This document shows positions 49,931 through 59,226 of a DNA stretch of 64,000 bases, piece by piece. A model generated the notes under the pieces. The model was not told the origin of the DNA, made no database searches, and saw only the letters and a list, made by a program, of their open reading frames with translations. This DNA is from Phymatolithon calcareum (Eukaryota; Rhodophyta; Florideophyceae; Hapalidiales). The position numbers and the translations under genes are program-made. Location: NCBI GenBank assembly GCA_977006965.1, contig OZ345374.1, forward strand, positions 558,001 through 622,000, given 5' to 3'. Position 1 is the first letter of the stretch, and each line of letters opens with the position of its first letter.

Positions 49931-50732
49931 AGTGAGTACTTTATCTCTTTGACGATCAATTTTGAAGAAAGTCCATTTTTTTATCGAAATTCTATTTCTC
50001 TAAAAATCTCTGACTTCCGGAAAAAGAAAATTCTAACGATCTTATTCGTTGTTTTTTTTCTTTTTTCGCTGACAAAAAGTGAATCATCAATTGGATAATA
50101 ATAATCCTAACCAATCACCGTCGTCGTTCACTGGCTGTACTTCAACCGCCACCCACGGCTTCAGTCATATATCGGCTGATCATACCGTGACGTCATCTCC
50201 CGGTCCGGAAATTATTTCGGATAATTCGTCACGCGCCAGCAGCCCTTCGACCAATCACAGGGCTCCTTCCGGAATTAGTGTGTCATCACACAGCGCCACA
50301 CCAACGGTCCAGTATCGTATCCCAAGGACCACAAGCACTGCCATTTCGAAGCAGGCCCTGCGAAACCGGACCAAACGGGCCAAGTCTCTGCGTCACAAGC
50401 AAGCCTCCGACAGGCGTACAGGACCGACTCAACCGGCTGTACCCTCCTCTAGCAAGTAACGTCTTGCGTGGCAGCGTGACACAGAACGTAACGTACGCAA
50501 CACACGTTACATATTCACCACCTTTTTTTGTGTCGTGTGCCAACACCAAAGTGGCAATTCCGACGCAACTTTTAGGTCGCACCTAAAAGGAAAGAAGCAC
50601 AAAAACAAAGTTTTTGCCCTTCAACCCAAAGGTTGTACTCTTTGTGGTGAGCGTCCGTTCAAAAATTCAAAAGAGCGGACTGATCATTTTGCATCCAACC
50701 GCCACAAAAGTAAGCTTGCTAAGTCTCGTTGA
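49931..50732 (+). pseudogene. ORF1: tandem zinc-finger protein, ATG formed by splicing, one nonsense codon
   Basis: The coding frame starts TG AAT CAT CAA at 50080. A leader intron (49932-50079) ending AAAAAG would join A (49931) to TG, giving ATGAATCATCAATTG. 125 Ser/Thr-rich and then basic residues run to TAA at 50457-50459. The same frame continues to TGA at 50730-50732 with two fingers: C-x2-C-x13-H-x5-H (FCVVCQHQ...HLKGKKH) and C-x2-C-x13-H-x5-H (GCTLCGERPF...HFASNRH). Architecture matches ORF1 of the 34-42 kb element, with little sequence identity. The TAA probably inactivates it; read-through cannot be excluded. Confidence 0.75.
49932..50079 (+). other. Predicted 148-nt leader intron
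   Basis: Donor CAACA|GTGAGT, a strong branch-like TTCTAAC at about 50029-50035, a T-rich tract (GTTGTTTTTTTTCTTTTTTCG) and acceptor AAAAAG|TGAATC. Splicing creates the ORF1 ATG. Confidence 0.7.
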
Positions 50733-50852
50733 TTAAATTTTTCTGCTTAACAGCATCGGCTCTCTCTAGCTGATAACTTTTCATCTTTTCATTAAATACA
50801 TTTTTTGTTGAAAAGATCTGAAAGTTAGATTAATTTAACTATCTTAGCCAAT

Positions 50853-52928
50853 ATGTCTATAGCCGAAGACATGGAAACCAACGTTCCACAGTGGATACAG
50901 GAGGATGATAACACCAACTCCGCTGATACATCTATACGTCAGGCTATGATTCGATACTTGTATAGCACATCCCCAGCCACTGTGTTGGAGAAAACTCGCT
51001 GGACGGTCAGTTTTGAACACCTTTGGGAATGCTCCAACACTTACGCATTTGCCTTGTATCAAATGCTATTAGCGAAAGGCGTAAACATCCCTCCCCCATC
51101 AGGCTCTGAGGCTGAAGAGGGTGTCAACGTGTTTCTCTGTAAGTTTTTGTTTCCTACGTTGTGTGAACAACATATACAACGTCAAAATCCAAGATCCGCG
51201 ACAATCAGCATCGCTACATCTACTCCTCCTCCAGAACCCTCACGGTCCGAGCATTCAGCTGTTCGTCACTCCAATATGGTACCTCAACACCCCGCTGTTG
51301 CACAAGGACCGACTGGTAATGGATTACATGGTTTCGAGCCCTACCGATCTAATAGGGCGGCTCAAAATCAAGCTCGTGCGCAAGCTCAGACCACCGTCAA
51401 TATAAGAGATTCCGCTCGTAGTCTGCCGGACACCGTTGAGCAAACAAGACGTGAACATGTTGCTGTGCAGCAAGCGTTGCGGAATATGCCGACAACATAC
51501 TCCAGGCTTCCGACATCACTCCCCAGAGATACTCCTGCCCATCATCTCCCGGAGAGCCAATCTCTGAACGTCGTCCCAGCACTGTCCACAAATAACCAAG
51601 TAGTTGCATCTATGCCGCATACATTTAATGGACACTTGTCGCAAGGAAGTCGTTCATACGTCGGATCTCACTCCAGCAGAGTGACTCCACTACCTGCTTC
51701 GCGCCCCACAAAAGGTAGACCTGGCGATATGGCCAAATACTACTCTGCCCGGGGCTCTCGATATTCTGGAAGAAATTCAGATTTGCACAGTCTATCGAGA
51801 CACCAAGCGGCTTATTACGCTCAAGCCCATCTATGTGGACTCAACGCTACAGAAGGACTCGAATGTCTCATGAATATGATAGAAACCCACTCTCTTGCCG
51901 GTCGTTTCTTTTACAACGAGATATTCCAACAAGTTTCGACACTTGAAGCAGCTTTTCAAAAGCTCTTTAAATGGTCCTACAGTAGCTCAAACATGGCATC
52001 TAATCTAAGGGAATGGCGTAGTCTCAAAATCACCTCCTTTAAGACTGAGCTTGACACCTGGTCTGATGCAATGGGAAAACTTTACGAAAAATCCCTTCTA
52101 CTGCAAGACCAGCTCGATGCTGTTCATCAACATCCCGTTCTCCTTCTCGAAGTTCTGGAATCTGCAATTAGCTCACAACCATTCTTCTTATTCATGGATC
52201 GAGCTAAAGCAAGCGCAACTCCTGAAGAGTATTATAACGATTGCCTCTTGGCTATTCAGAAACAAGAGTTGCAGGACTCTAGAACAGCTACATCTCTCAA
52301 CATGGACGTAGTCAACCATACTCCGACTGGCCATTCTTCCTTCCAACAAGTGTATCCGTCAGATCCTTCTGATGCCGTAAGCTCAGCATCTTCAAAGATT
52401 ACGAAAGCCTTTTATGCCAGAGCTGGAAGGCGATATGGAACGGATAATCGCATAAATAAGTATGCACGGAAAAATGGATTCCGAAACGGAGTTCGTATGT
52501 TGTGTCGTGGCTGCAGATCTGACTCCCACCTTATCAGAGTATGCCCCAAAGTCCAAAAAGCAACTCTGGTCAATCTTGTCTTTGAGCTCACGGAGGATCA
52601 GGACATCTCGTCATTGTCTGTCAACCAGATTCTTGATGTTGCTCAAGATCTCCCAGACAACGTATGGATAGCCATAACAAGTGACATCATGATTGTCGAT
52701 CCCCAGCCTTCCATATCCACCATGGCGGAAATCAAAAAATCTCATGACGAGCTAGATATTTCAAGAACCATGTACACAAGACTTGTGTCGTGGGCAGATC
52801 AACACGAGATTCTTTCTGAACATCAAACCAGTGATGTTATGATATCTGCCTTCACAGCATATCAAACGAATAAGGATCTAAATACTTCTACCGTCATGAT
52901 CACTACACCAAGCTCCAAGTCATTATGA
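50853..52928 (+). CDS. gag: Gag of the copia-like element
   Basis: 691 codons, ATG at 50853 (MSIAEDMETNVPQW). N-terminal acidic region, Ser/Pro-rich linker (~120-300), helical capsid-like part (~310-460) and a zinc knuckle CRGCRSDSHLIRVC (C-x2-C-x4-H-x4-C, ~549-562). It ends with TGA at 52926-52928. The same frame continues without a stop into protease, so Gag-Pol could arise by UGA read-through. Intact, unlike the pol downstream. Confidence 0.9.
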   Translation: MSIAEDMETNVPQWIQEDDNTNSADTSIRQAMIRYLYSTSPATVLEKTRWTVSFEHLWECSNTYAFALYQMLLAKGVNIPPPSGSEAEEGVNVFLCKFLFPTLCEQHIQRQNPRSATISIATSTPPPEPSRSEHSAVRHSNMVPQHPAVAQGPTGNGLHGFEPYRSNRAAQNQARAQAQTTVNIRDSARSLPDTVEQTRREHVAVQQALRNMPTTYSRLPTSLPRDTPAHHLPESQSLNVVPALSTNNQVVASMPHTFNGHLSQGSRSYVGSHSSRVTPLPASRPTKGRPGDMAKYYSARGSRYSGRNSDLHSLSRHQAAYYAQAHLCGLNATEGLECLMNMIETHSLAGRFFYNEIFQQVSTLEAAFQKLFKWSYSSSNMASNLREWRSLKITSFKTELDTWSDAMGKLYEKSLLLQDQLDAVHQHPVLLLEVLESAISSQPFFLFMDRAKASATPEEYYNDCLLAIQKQELQDSRTATSLNMDVVNHTPTGHSSFQQVYPSDPSDAVSSASSKITKAFYARAGRRYGTDNRINKYARKNGFRNGVRMLCRGCRSDSHLIRVCPKVQKATLVNLVFELTEDQDISSLSVNQILDVAQDLPDNVWIAITSDIMIVDPQPSISTMAEIKKSHDELDISRTMYTRLVSWADQHEILSEHQTSDVMISAFTAYQTNKDLNTSTVMITTPSSKSL

Positions 52929-52967
52929 GACCTCAACAAAGCTGTTAACGACAAAGTTTTAAAAGGC

Positions 52968-54383
52968 ATGCAGAATAATTCTGAGGAATTTGAAGGAGTA
53001 ATGATTGACAATGGGGCAGCAAAATCTCCGACCGGACTCCCTGCCTACATACGGTACTGTGTTCATACTGCATCTCAACCTCACTTGCGCCCTTGCAATC
53101 ATGCTTTCCGAGGCATAGGCCATGGTGTGACCCACGCTCTTGGTACTGCATCAATTCGTATGCCTCTAGGACCTGATGTATTCCTCATCTTTGACGTGGA
53201 CGTTGTCGATCATGATGGTCCTCTCATATTCGGTCTAGAACATCACAGAGCGCTTATGTGCAGCTCAAATGAGTTCGACAATACATTCACTCATCATCCG
53301 TCCGGTACTGTCGTCCCAGTAACCTTCGTTGAGGGTACCAAAGGAGCTGGTGGGCACCTTTACATAAAATGGACTGTGGATAACGTATTGTTTACGGAGC
53401 CCGAGCTAAAAAAGCTCCACAATCAATTCGGACATCCGTCAACTGACTCACTGGTCAACCTTCTAAAGAAGCCCTCTCCATCAAACGTCAACGCGAACGT
53501 TCGGAAAACGTTAGAGGACATCATTAAAAAGTGTTCTCCTTGCCAAACATGGGCTCCAAGAGCTTCTCGTTTTCGAGTCTCTCTTCCAGCTGACAAAATC
53601 TACTTCAACCATGACATTGAGGTCGACGTCTTCTTTATTAATGGTGATCCAGTCCTACACATCATTGACCGAGGCACCCGTTACTCCGTCGCAAAATTTA
53701 TGATGAGACAAACAGCAGATTACACATAGAATCTGATTGTCGATTTTTGGATCACTGTTTTTACTGGATATCCTTCCATCATAGCCCACGATCAGGGAGA
53801 AAACTTTATTTCCGACTTTTTTCAAAATTCATGCTCGCAACTAGGAATCACCAACAAAGATATCCCTGTGGAGTCGCCAAATTCCTTGTCTCTCTGTGAG
53901 CGTTATCATGGTCTCATTCATCGCGTATACAACAAACTTAAGGACGATTTTCCGGAAATGGATAAAAGCACCAGACTGTCACTCTCTGTTCACGCAGTGA
54001 ACACAACCACAGGACCAAACGGTCTCACACATTGTCTTCTGCTTTTCGGCACTGTTCCTCGTCTTCCGCTACCTAACGTGTCTACCATGGCTCTATCTCA
54101 GAAACAGCGCTTTGAAGCCATGGCAGCAGCAAGGAAAGAGATGGAAACCATCACAGCCCAACGCCGTGTCGCAGCAGCGCTCAAGCACCGTGCAGGAGCT
54201 CCACACCCTGTATATGAGTTTGGAGATAAAGTCAGAATCTTTCGTAAAGAAAGCTGTCGATTCGAGGGCCCATACACTGTCCACAGCTACGACAACAGAA
54301 AAACTGTATACGTGCAAGTTGGAAATAATATCAAACCTTTTTCGACGTCTGTTGTCAAAAGAGTCACCCCGATGAAAACATGA
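52968..54383 (+). pseudogene. pol: Protease-integrase part of pol, one in-frame TAG
   Basis: Same frame as gag. The protease-like MIDNGAAKSPTG has D-N-G in place of D-S/T-G. Integrase zinc site LHNQFGHPSTDSL ... CSPCQTW; catalytic DVFFING, AHDQGENFIS and CERYHGLIH follow, with TAG at 53727-53729 between the first two. Colinear with the integrase of the 34-42 kb element. Ends in TGA at 54381-54383. Confidence 0.85.
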
Positions 54384-56118
54384 CGCATTCCGAAAACAAT
54401 CCGGAATCAAATGTTCCAAATGATATAATTTCTGAGCTTAATAATCTCCAAGCTCAGTTCGGAGCTGTCCCTCAGCCTTCGGAAGCCCCTATCATGGACA
54501 TCTCTCAAGCGTTTCTATCTTCAACGCTTGCAGAAAGTGAAGTCGCCCGACTTTACGAGAATGGGGCATCATCAATTTTTGCCACAGTTGTGGTTCATAA
54601 CAAGAAAGATCCTCGCTTTGACGATGCGAAGAACTCCGAAGTTGAACAACTCGTCAAGAAGGGAACTTATGAGTTTGTCAAAGAAAGTGACTTACCCGAA
54701 GATGCCACTATTCTTCAGTCTCGATTTGTCCTGACAATCAAGAACTTTGAACAACCGGATCAACAATACAAAGCTCGGTTGGTCATTCTTGGTCACATGG
54801 ATCCTGAGAAACCGCGTATTGTCAATGAAGCTCCAACGGTTCTTAAATCTTCCATCCGCCTCGCCTTGTCACTTATTGCTCCTCATGGTTTTGATATCTG
54901 GAGTCGAGACATATCTCAGGCCTTCCTTCAAAGTGACGAGCCACTTCGTCGAACTGTTTACGTTCGCCCACCGAAAGCTGAAAATGTCCTTCAGCGCATT
55001 GGAGCACCTCCCGGAACCATCCTTCGAGCAATCAAAGCACAGTATGGTCTTGGAGACTCTCCTGGATACTGGTGGCCGACATTTAGTGATTGGCATACTG
55101 AAGACCTCGATATGCAATCATCTGTTCTTGACCCCTGCCTATTCTGCAAAGTTGTAGGATCAATCGTCGAAGGTATTCAGGTCACCCAAGTCGACGATAC
55201 CCTGGGAGGTGGATCTTCTGATTTTAGCGCTCTGGAAAACGAAAAGTCAAGTCGTTTTGAATGCAAGCCAAGGACGAACTCTCTCCCCATCAAGTTCAAT
55301 GGTTTCCATATCGATAAACACGACTCAGGAGGATTCATTCTACATCAAGACGAATATTGCAAGAGCCTAAAGTCTGTAGAATTTTCTGAAGACAAAGGTA
55401 TGGCCAAGAAATTTGCTTCTGGTCGTGGACAAGTATCTTATGCCGTGACTGGCACAAGACCCGAAGTTTCCTTCGACAATGCTCAACTATCTCAAATCAA
55501 GTCAGAGCATTGCACGGCTAAACACACGAATGCTCTGAACAAAGCTATTCAAAAACTACATATTCCAGCACATATGGTTTATGTCCCCCTTGATCTCCCA
55601 TCCGTCTATATAGCAGGATACTCTGACGCATCTTTCGCCAACAATCGTGACCTTTCTTCGCAGATTGGTTTCATTGTTCTCCTCAAGGACAAACATGACA
55701 ACGCTGCGATAATCCACTACGGTTCATGGAAATCACAGCGCGTTACTCGCTCCATTCTGGGAGCAGAAGTCATGGCTTTCACCCATTGCCTTGACTTTGT
55801 GCTTGCTTTAGCACATGACCTTTCGTCAATACTGTGTAGAAAAGTATCTACTGTCTTATTCACCGATTCAAAATGCCCCTCTTCGATACTATCACAAAGC
55901 TTAGTACCGTCGCAGAGAAAAGACTACTGATCGATATTTCCGCGATTCGCGAGAGCTACACTAAGGGCGATCTATCTAACGTCGCTCATGTGACTTCAAA
56001 GCACAATTTAGCCGATGTTTTTACAAAGAAGAACGCAAGTGCCACTATGCTTCAAGATCTCATGTCCACTGGACGTATCTCACACCCGGTCAATCAGTGG
56101 ATCATACCGGAGAAATAG
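54380..56118 (+). pseudogene. pol: Reverse transcriptase-RNase H part of pol, one frameshift
   Basis: Starts with an ATGA overlap with the integrase frame (frame changes by -1). RT has QVDDTLGGG in the YVDD position. RNase H has GYSDASFANNRDLSSQ and LGAEVMAFTHCL. At about 55875 the frame breaks (LFTDSK) and resumes as LFDTITKLSTVAEKRLLID, ending NLADVFTKK and a stop at 56116-56118. In the related 34-42 kb element IN and RT are one frame. Confidence 0.85.
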
Positions 56119-56225
56119 AAACTAGTAATGTTTAGAATATGTTTCTCTCTTTTGTTTTTTTTGTCTTTGTTTCAATTTTTTTCAATTTTTTTCACCGGTT
56201 TCAGGTGTTTAGAAAAGAGGTCGAG

Positions 56226-56529
56226 TGTCTTGGGTCACTGTCAATACTACATCAACACGGTACATGATTGTTCCGATGTATGATGGTTTTCCCAAGGTGA
56301 CACTTTACGGACAAACTCCTAAGCACAATTCAACTGATACTAGTTTTACCGTTTCACATCATGGGTAGCACATGACTTGTGACTACCGAGTGCTGCAATT
56401 AGGCAGCACTCCTTTTCTCTACATAAGGCATTGCCGAAGTTCTGACTAGCAGACTCAGAAGGGAAGAAGTAAAGGACAGGGTCAGAAAAGACCTTGTTTT
56501 TCATCCCGACCATTTTTCACGGTTTTTGA
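56226..56529 (+). repeat. LTR 2, lacking the last ~6 bp
   Basis: Begins TGTCTTGGG after a purine-rich tract (AGAAAAGAGGTCGAG). It has many private substitutions relative to the other three LTRs. Abuts LTR 3. Confidence 0.85.
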
Positions 56530-56832
56530 GTCACTGTCAATACTACATCAACACGGTACATGATTGTTCCGATGTATGATGGTTTTCCCAAGTTGACAAC
56601 TTACGGACACACTCCTAAGCACAATTCAACCTTTACTAGTCTTACCATTTAACATCGTGGGTAGCACATGACTTGTGACTACCGAGTGCTGCAATTAGGC
56701 AGCACTCCTTTGCTCTACATAAGCCCCTGCCGAAGTTGTAACTAGCAGACTCGGCAGAAGGGAAGAAGTAAAGGACAGGATCACTAGATCTTGTTTTTCA
56801 TCCCGAACACTTTTCACGGTTTTTGACCGTCA
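56530..56832 (+). repeat. LTR 3, lacking the first ~8 bp
   Basis: Begins GTCACTGTC directly after LTR 2 and ends GACCGTCA, followed by the shared leader. Confidence 0.85.
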
Positions 56833-58132
56833 TTTGCAAATCAAATTCGAACGCCGTAACAAATTAACGTTGAACGCCGTTACTATCCCGGCACGATAAT
56901 TTTTTTTCCATGTATTCGTTGAAGATGATTTTCGCATAAGGGTCGTCATGACGTTCGACCACTACCGCCTGAGGCTGATCGACCGTCTTGTCCATCGTCA
57001 GATGCTCATCGGCAGTCGTTTCCACCGTGTTCGTCCTGTCGCACCCGGACGGATGCCCGCAATAACGTTGACACTTGAACGTCTTGAACGTTTGCGGGAG
57101 ATCAACCCCGAGCTCGTGACAAATGCCGAAAAGTCATGCGCATCGTTCTCGCAAAAGTTTGAAGAAGGGGAGAAGAGTCCTGGTGCTCGCTCAAAAATGT
57201 TCGCTGAACTCATTAGCTTCATTCTACCAAAGACGACTTGCGCGGATGGTTTTGCGCTCGGGCGCACCGTTTTCGTGTTTCTTCTTACCGAAAAGCAGAA
57301 AGAGTGCGAGTTGGAGGCGTTCGCCGAACAGCAACGCGCTGAACAAGAGAAGCGCCGCGCTACTCGCGATGCCGTGATTAGAGCTGTCATCGCCCGTTCA
57401 CGTATGGAATTGACATCTCGTGTCGCGAGGTACGTCTCTTCGCAAACGTCTTTTCGGAAACCGCCAAAGTCATTCACCGCAGCCGCACCGGCAGTGTCTC
57501 CACCGTTCCATTCGGTCGTGCACTTGAATTCGCAACGCATGGCGATCGGAGGGAAAGTGCCCAGTCTCGACGGCGAATGTCTCACGGAAAAAACTCTGCA
57601 ATTTTCTGGCTGTAATTCTGCCCCAGTGACTCAGACGTTTTTGCCGACGCCGCGAAAACCGCCCGATATTGTGCCATTCAACTTGTTTCCTTTTACTCAT
57701 GTACTGTTTCCTGACAGTGCCTGCAAAGGCATATGCACCAGTGATCATTCTAGCCGACATCGCCGAGGAAGACCCCCCGAAAATTCGGGACTTTTCATTG
57801 CTCGGAGGCGCGCAGCGCCTATATTGACATTGCGTCGCTCTCGACGTCGTCGCCGTGGACGACCGCCCGAATCTCCGGGAGTGAGCATTGCTCTTAGGCG
57901 CAGGGTTGTCATGATGCTGGAACTGGGCCGTCTGAGAGCGACCGGCCATTGTGTCGTTTTTGGACGGAGCAAGAAACCGCCCCCACACTATTGCTCGTTG
58001 GTTTCGTTCTGTTACTATCTGATGCAGTGTTTGTGTGCATACTGTGCACACACAGGTGTTAATTTTGCGCCCGTTGATTGTTTGTATTGACTTTAGAAGA
58101 TAGAGTTCTCTGCGATTAGAGAAAGGGTTGAA
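56833..58132 (+). mobile_element. Internal region of the non-autonomous module
   Basis: After LTR 3 comes leader similar to that after LTR 1, then an ORF unrelated to gag or pol, then a purine tract (AGAGAAAGGG) before LTR 4. Fits a LARD/TRIM-like passenger that uses another element's proteins. Confidence 0.75.
56948..58090 (+). CDS. Unknown 380-residue ORF captured between LTRs, AT-hook-like repeats
   Basis: ATG at 56948 (MTFDHYRLRLIDRL). No RT, integrase or gag motif. About residues 115-165 form a charged helix (EKQKECELEAFAEQQRAEQ). From ~265 a ~35-residue unit occurs twice, each with RRGRPPE, the core of an AT-hook, followed by Arg-rich sequence. Ends Cys/Tyr-rich. May bind AT-rich DNA (inference). 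Either a captured host segment or a family-specific accessory gene; open frame length in an otherwise decayed area suggests recent function. Confidence 0.5.
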   Translation: MTFDHYRLRLIDRLVHRQMLIGSRFHRVRPVAPGRMPAITLTLERLERLREINPELVTNAEKSCASFSQKFEEGEKSPGARSKMFAELISFILPKTTCADGFALGRTVFVFLLTEKQKECELEAFAEQQRAEQEKRRATRDAVIRAVIARSRMELTSRVARYVSSQTSFRKPPKSFTAAAPAVSPPFHSVVHLNSQRMAIGGKVPSLDGECLTEKTLQFSGCNSAPVTQTFLPTPRKPPDIVPFNLFPFTHVLFPDSACKGICTSDHSSRHRRGRPPENSGLFIARRRAAPILTLRRSRRRRRGRPPESPGVSIALRRRVVMMLELGRLRATGHCVVFGRSKKPPPHYCSLVSFCYYLMQCLCAYCAHTGVNFAPVDCLY

Positions 58133-58443
58133 TGTCTTGGGTCACTGTCAATACTACATCAACACGGTACATGATTGTTCCGATGTATGATGGTTTTCCC
58201 AAGGTGACAACTTACGGACACACTCCTAAGCACAATTCAACCTTTACTAGTCTTACCATTTAACATCGTGGGTAGCACATGACTTGTGACTACCGAGTGC
58301 TGCAATTAGGCAGCACTCCTTTGCTCTACATAAGCCCCTGCCGAAGTTCTGACTAGCAGACTCGGCAGAAGGGAAGAAGTAAAGGACAGGATCACTAGAT
58401 CTTGTTTTTCATCCCGACCATTTTTCACGGTTTTTGACCGACA
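58133..58443 (+). repeat. LTR 4 (311 bp)
   Basis: TGTCTTGGG ... GACCGACA followed by TSD GCCGC. Same length as LTR 1 and nearly identical to it. Confidence 0.9.
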
Positions 58444-58714
58444 GCCGCCTCTACCGAGATGGTCTGCAATACAAAGGTCGGGAAGAGTTGCGTCATAACT
58501 CCCAATGGTGCAAACGAAAGCTTCAAATTCGTTCTTGCAAGAAAAGAAATCGAGACTGTGTCCGAAACTACGTACTTGGGCATCTCCATATCTTCGAACG
58601 GCGTAAGAGAAACCTCTACGCTTTCCAGAATAGATGTTGCACAGAATCGACTGATGGTTCTAGGAAACATTGAACTCTACGGAAAAGGGCTCACACCCTC
58701 GACATTCGTCCTGA
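58444..58714 (+). mobile_element. LINE RT fragment, continuation right of the LTR element
   Basis: Continues from 49388: STEMVCNTKVGKSCVITPNG, FVLARKEIETVSETTYLGIS, which is the post-motif-C YLG region. Resembles 18664-19326. Confidence 0.75.
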
Positions 58715-58813
58715 GGACGATACATCACAGGGCTTCATCGAACTACTCGACAACGCATCACGGGGCGTCATCATGCCACGCGACAATCCATCACGGGGCT
58801 TCATCATGCTGCC
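58715..58813 (+). repeat. 33-bp tandem repeat, 3 copies
   Basis: Units at 58715, 58748 and 58781 share CGACAA..CATCACGGGGC.TCATCATG. In the LINE frame they encode an 11-residue unit (HHGASS core). Confidence 0.75.
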
Positions 58814-58891
58814 AGACGTTTCGCCACGAGGAGTGTCGTAAGTATCAAGAATTTGGAGCGAACGCGTATACCCTCCGCAATTCATCTGATT

Positions 58892-59218
58892 CAAAGCATT
58901 GGAAAAAATAATTGCTATTGTAATTATTTAAATTATTGTTCCAATAATTTATTCCTGAGTCTCGCATATTTATTGTATTTATTGAGATCGTCGTGGTTGC
59001 GACAATTATTGTATCGGACTCCTCATTTTTTCGATCCGGTTATTCTATCGCGACAGAAAGTAGCAAGAAGGATCCAATAATTCGGGGAATAACCAGTTAT
59101 TTATACCTCACTGAACTTGAATACAATAATTTATTGCTTCTGCGTTCAACAATAAATTATTTATTCTCGACACTTTTCGAGAAAAGAATAAAAATAAATA
59201 AATAATTCCAATGCTTTG
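58892..59218. mobile_element. 327-bp hAT-type MITE, TSD ATCTGATT
   Basis: Perfect 13-bp ends CAAAGCATTGGAA (58892-58904; complement 59206-59218) with an exact 8-bp duplication ATCTGATT (58884-58891, 59219-59226), the hAT signature. Very AT-rich interior, full of ATTATT/AATAAT motifs. Non-coding. Confidence 0.92.
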
Positions 59219-59226
59219 ATCTGATT

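Larger units (their letters stand above)
49389..58443 (+). mobile_element. Compound LTR element: copia-like plus non-autonomous partner, one outer TSD GCCGC
   Basis: Four related LTRs: 49389-49699, 56226-56529, 56530-56832 and 58133-58443. Target duplications GCCGC (49384-49388, 58444-58448) flank only the outermost pair, and the LINE frame is restored if everything between is removed. The left module (49389-56529) carries ORF1, gag and pol. The right module (56530-58443) carries an unrelated ORF. The two middle LTRs touch end to end, each slightly truncated. The modules share leader sequence after their left LTRs (TTTGCAAATCAAA, CGAACGCCGTAAC). Confidence 0.9.

Noticed and set aside
50457-50534. 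Second intron removing the ORF1 TAA (GTAACG donor at 50456)
   Set aside because: The only good pyrimidine-preceded acceptors would remove the first finger's cysteines. A simple nonsense codon is the better reading.
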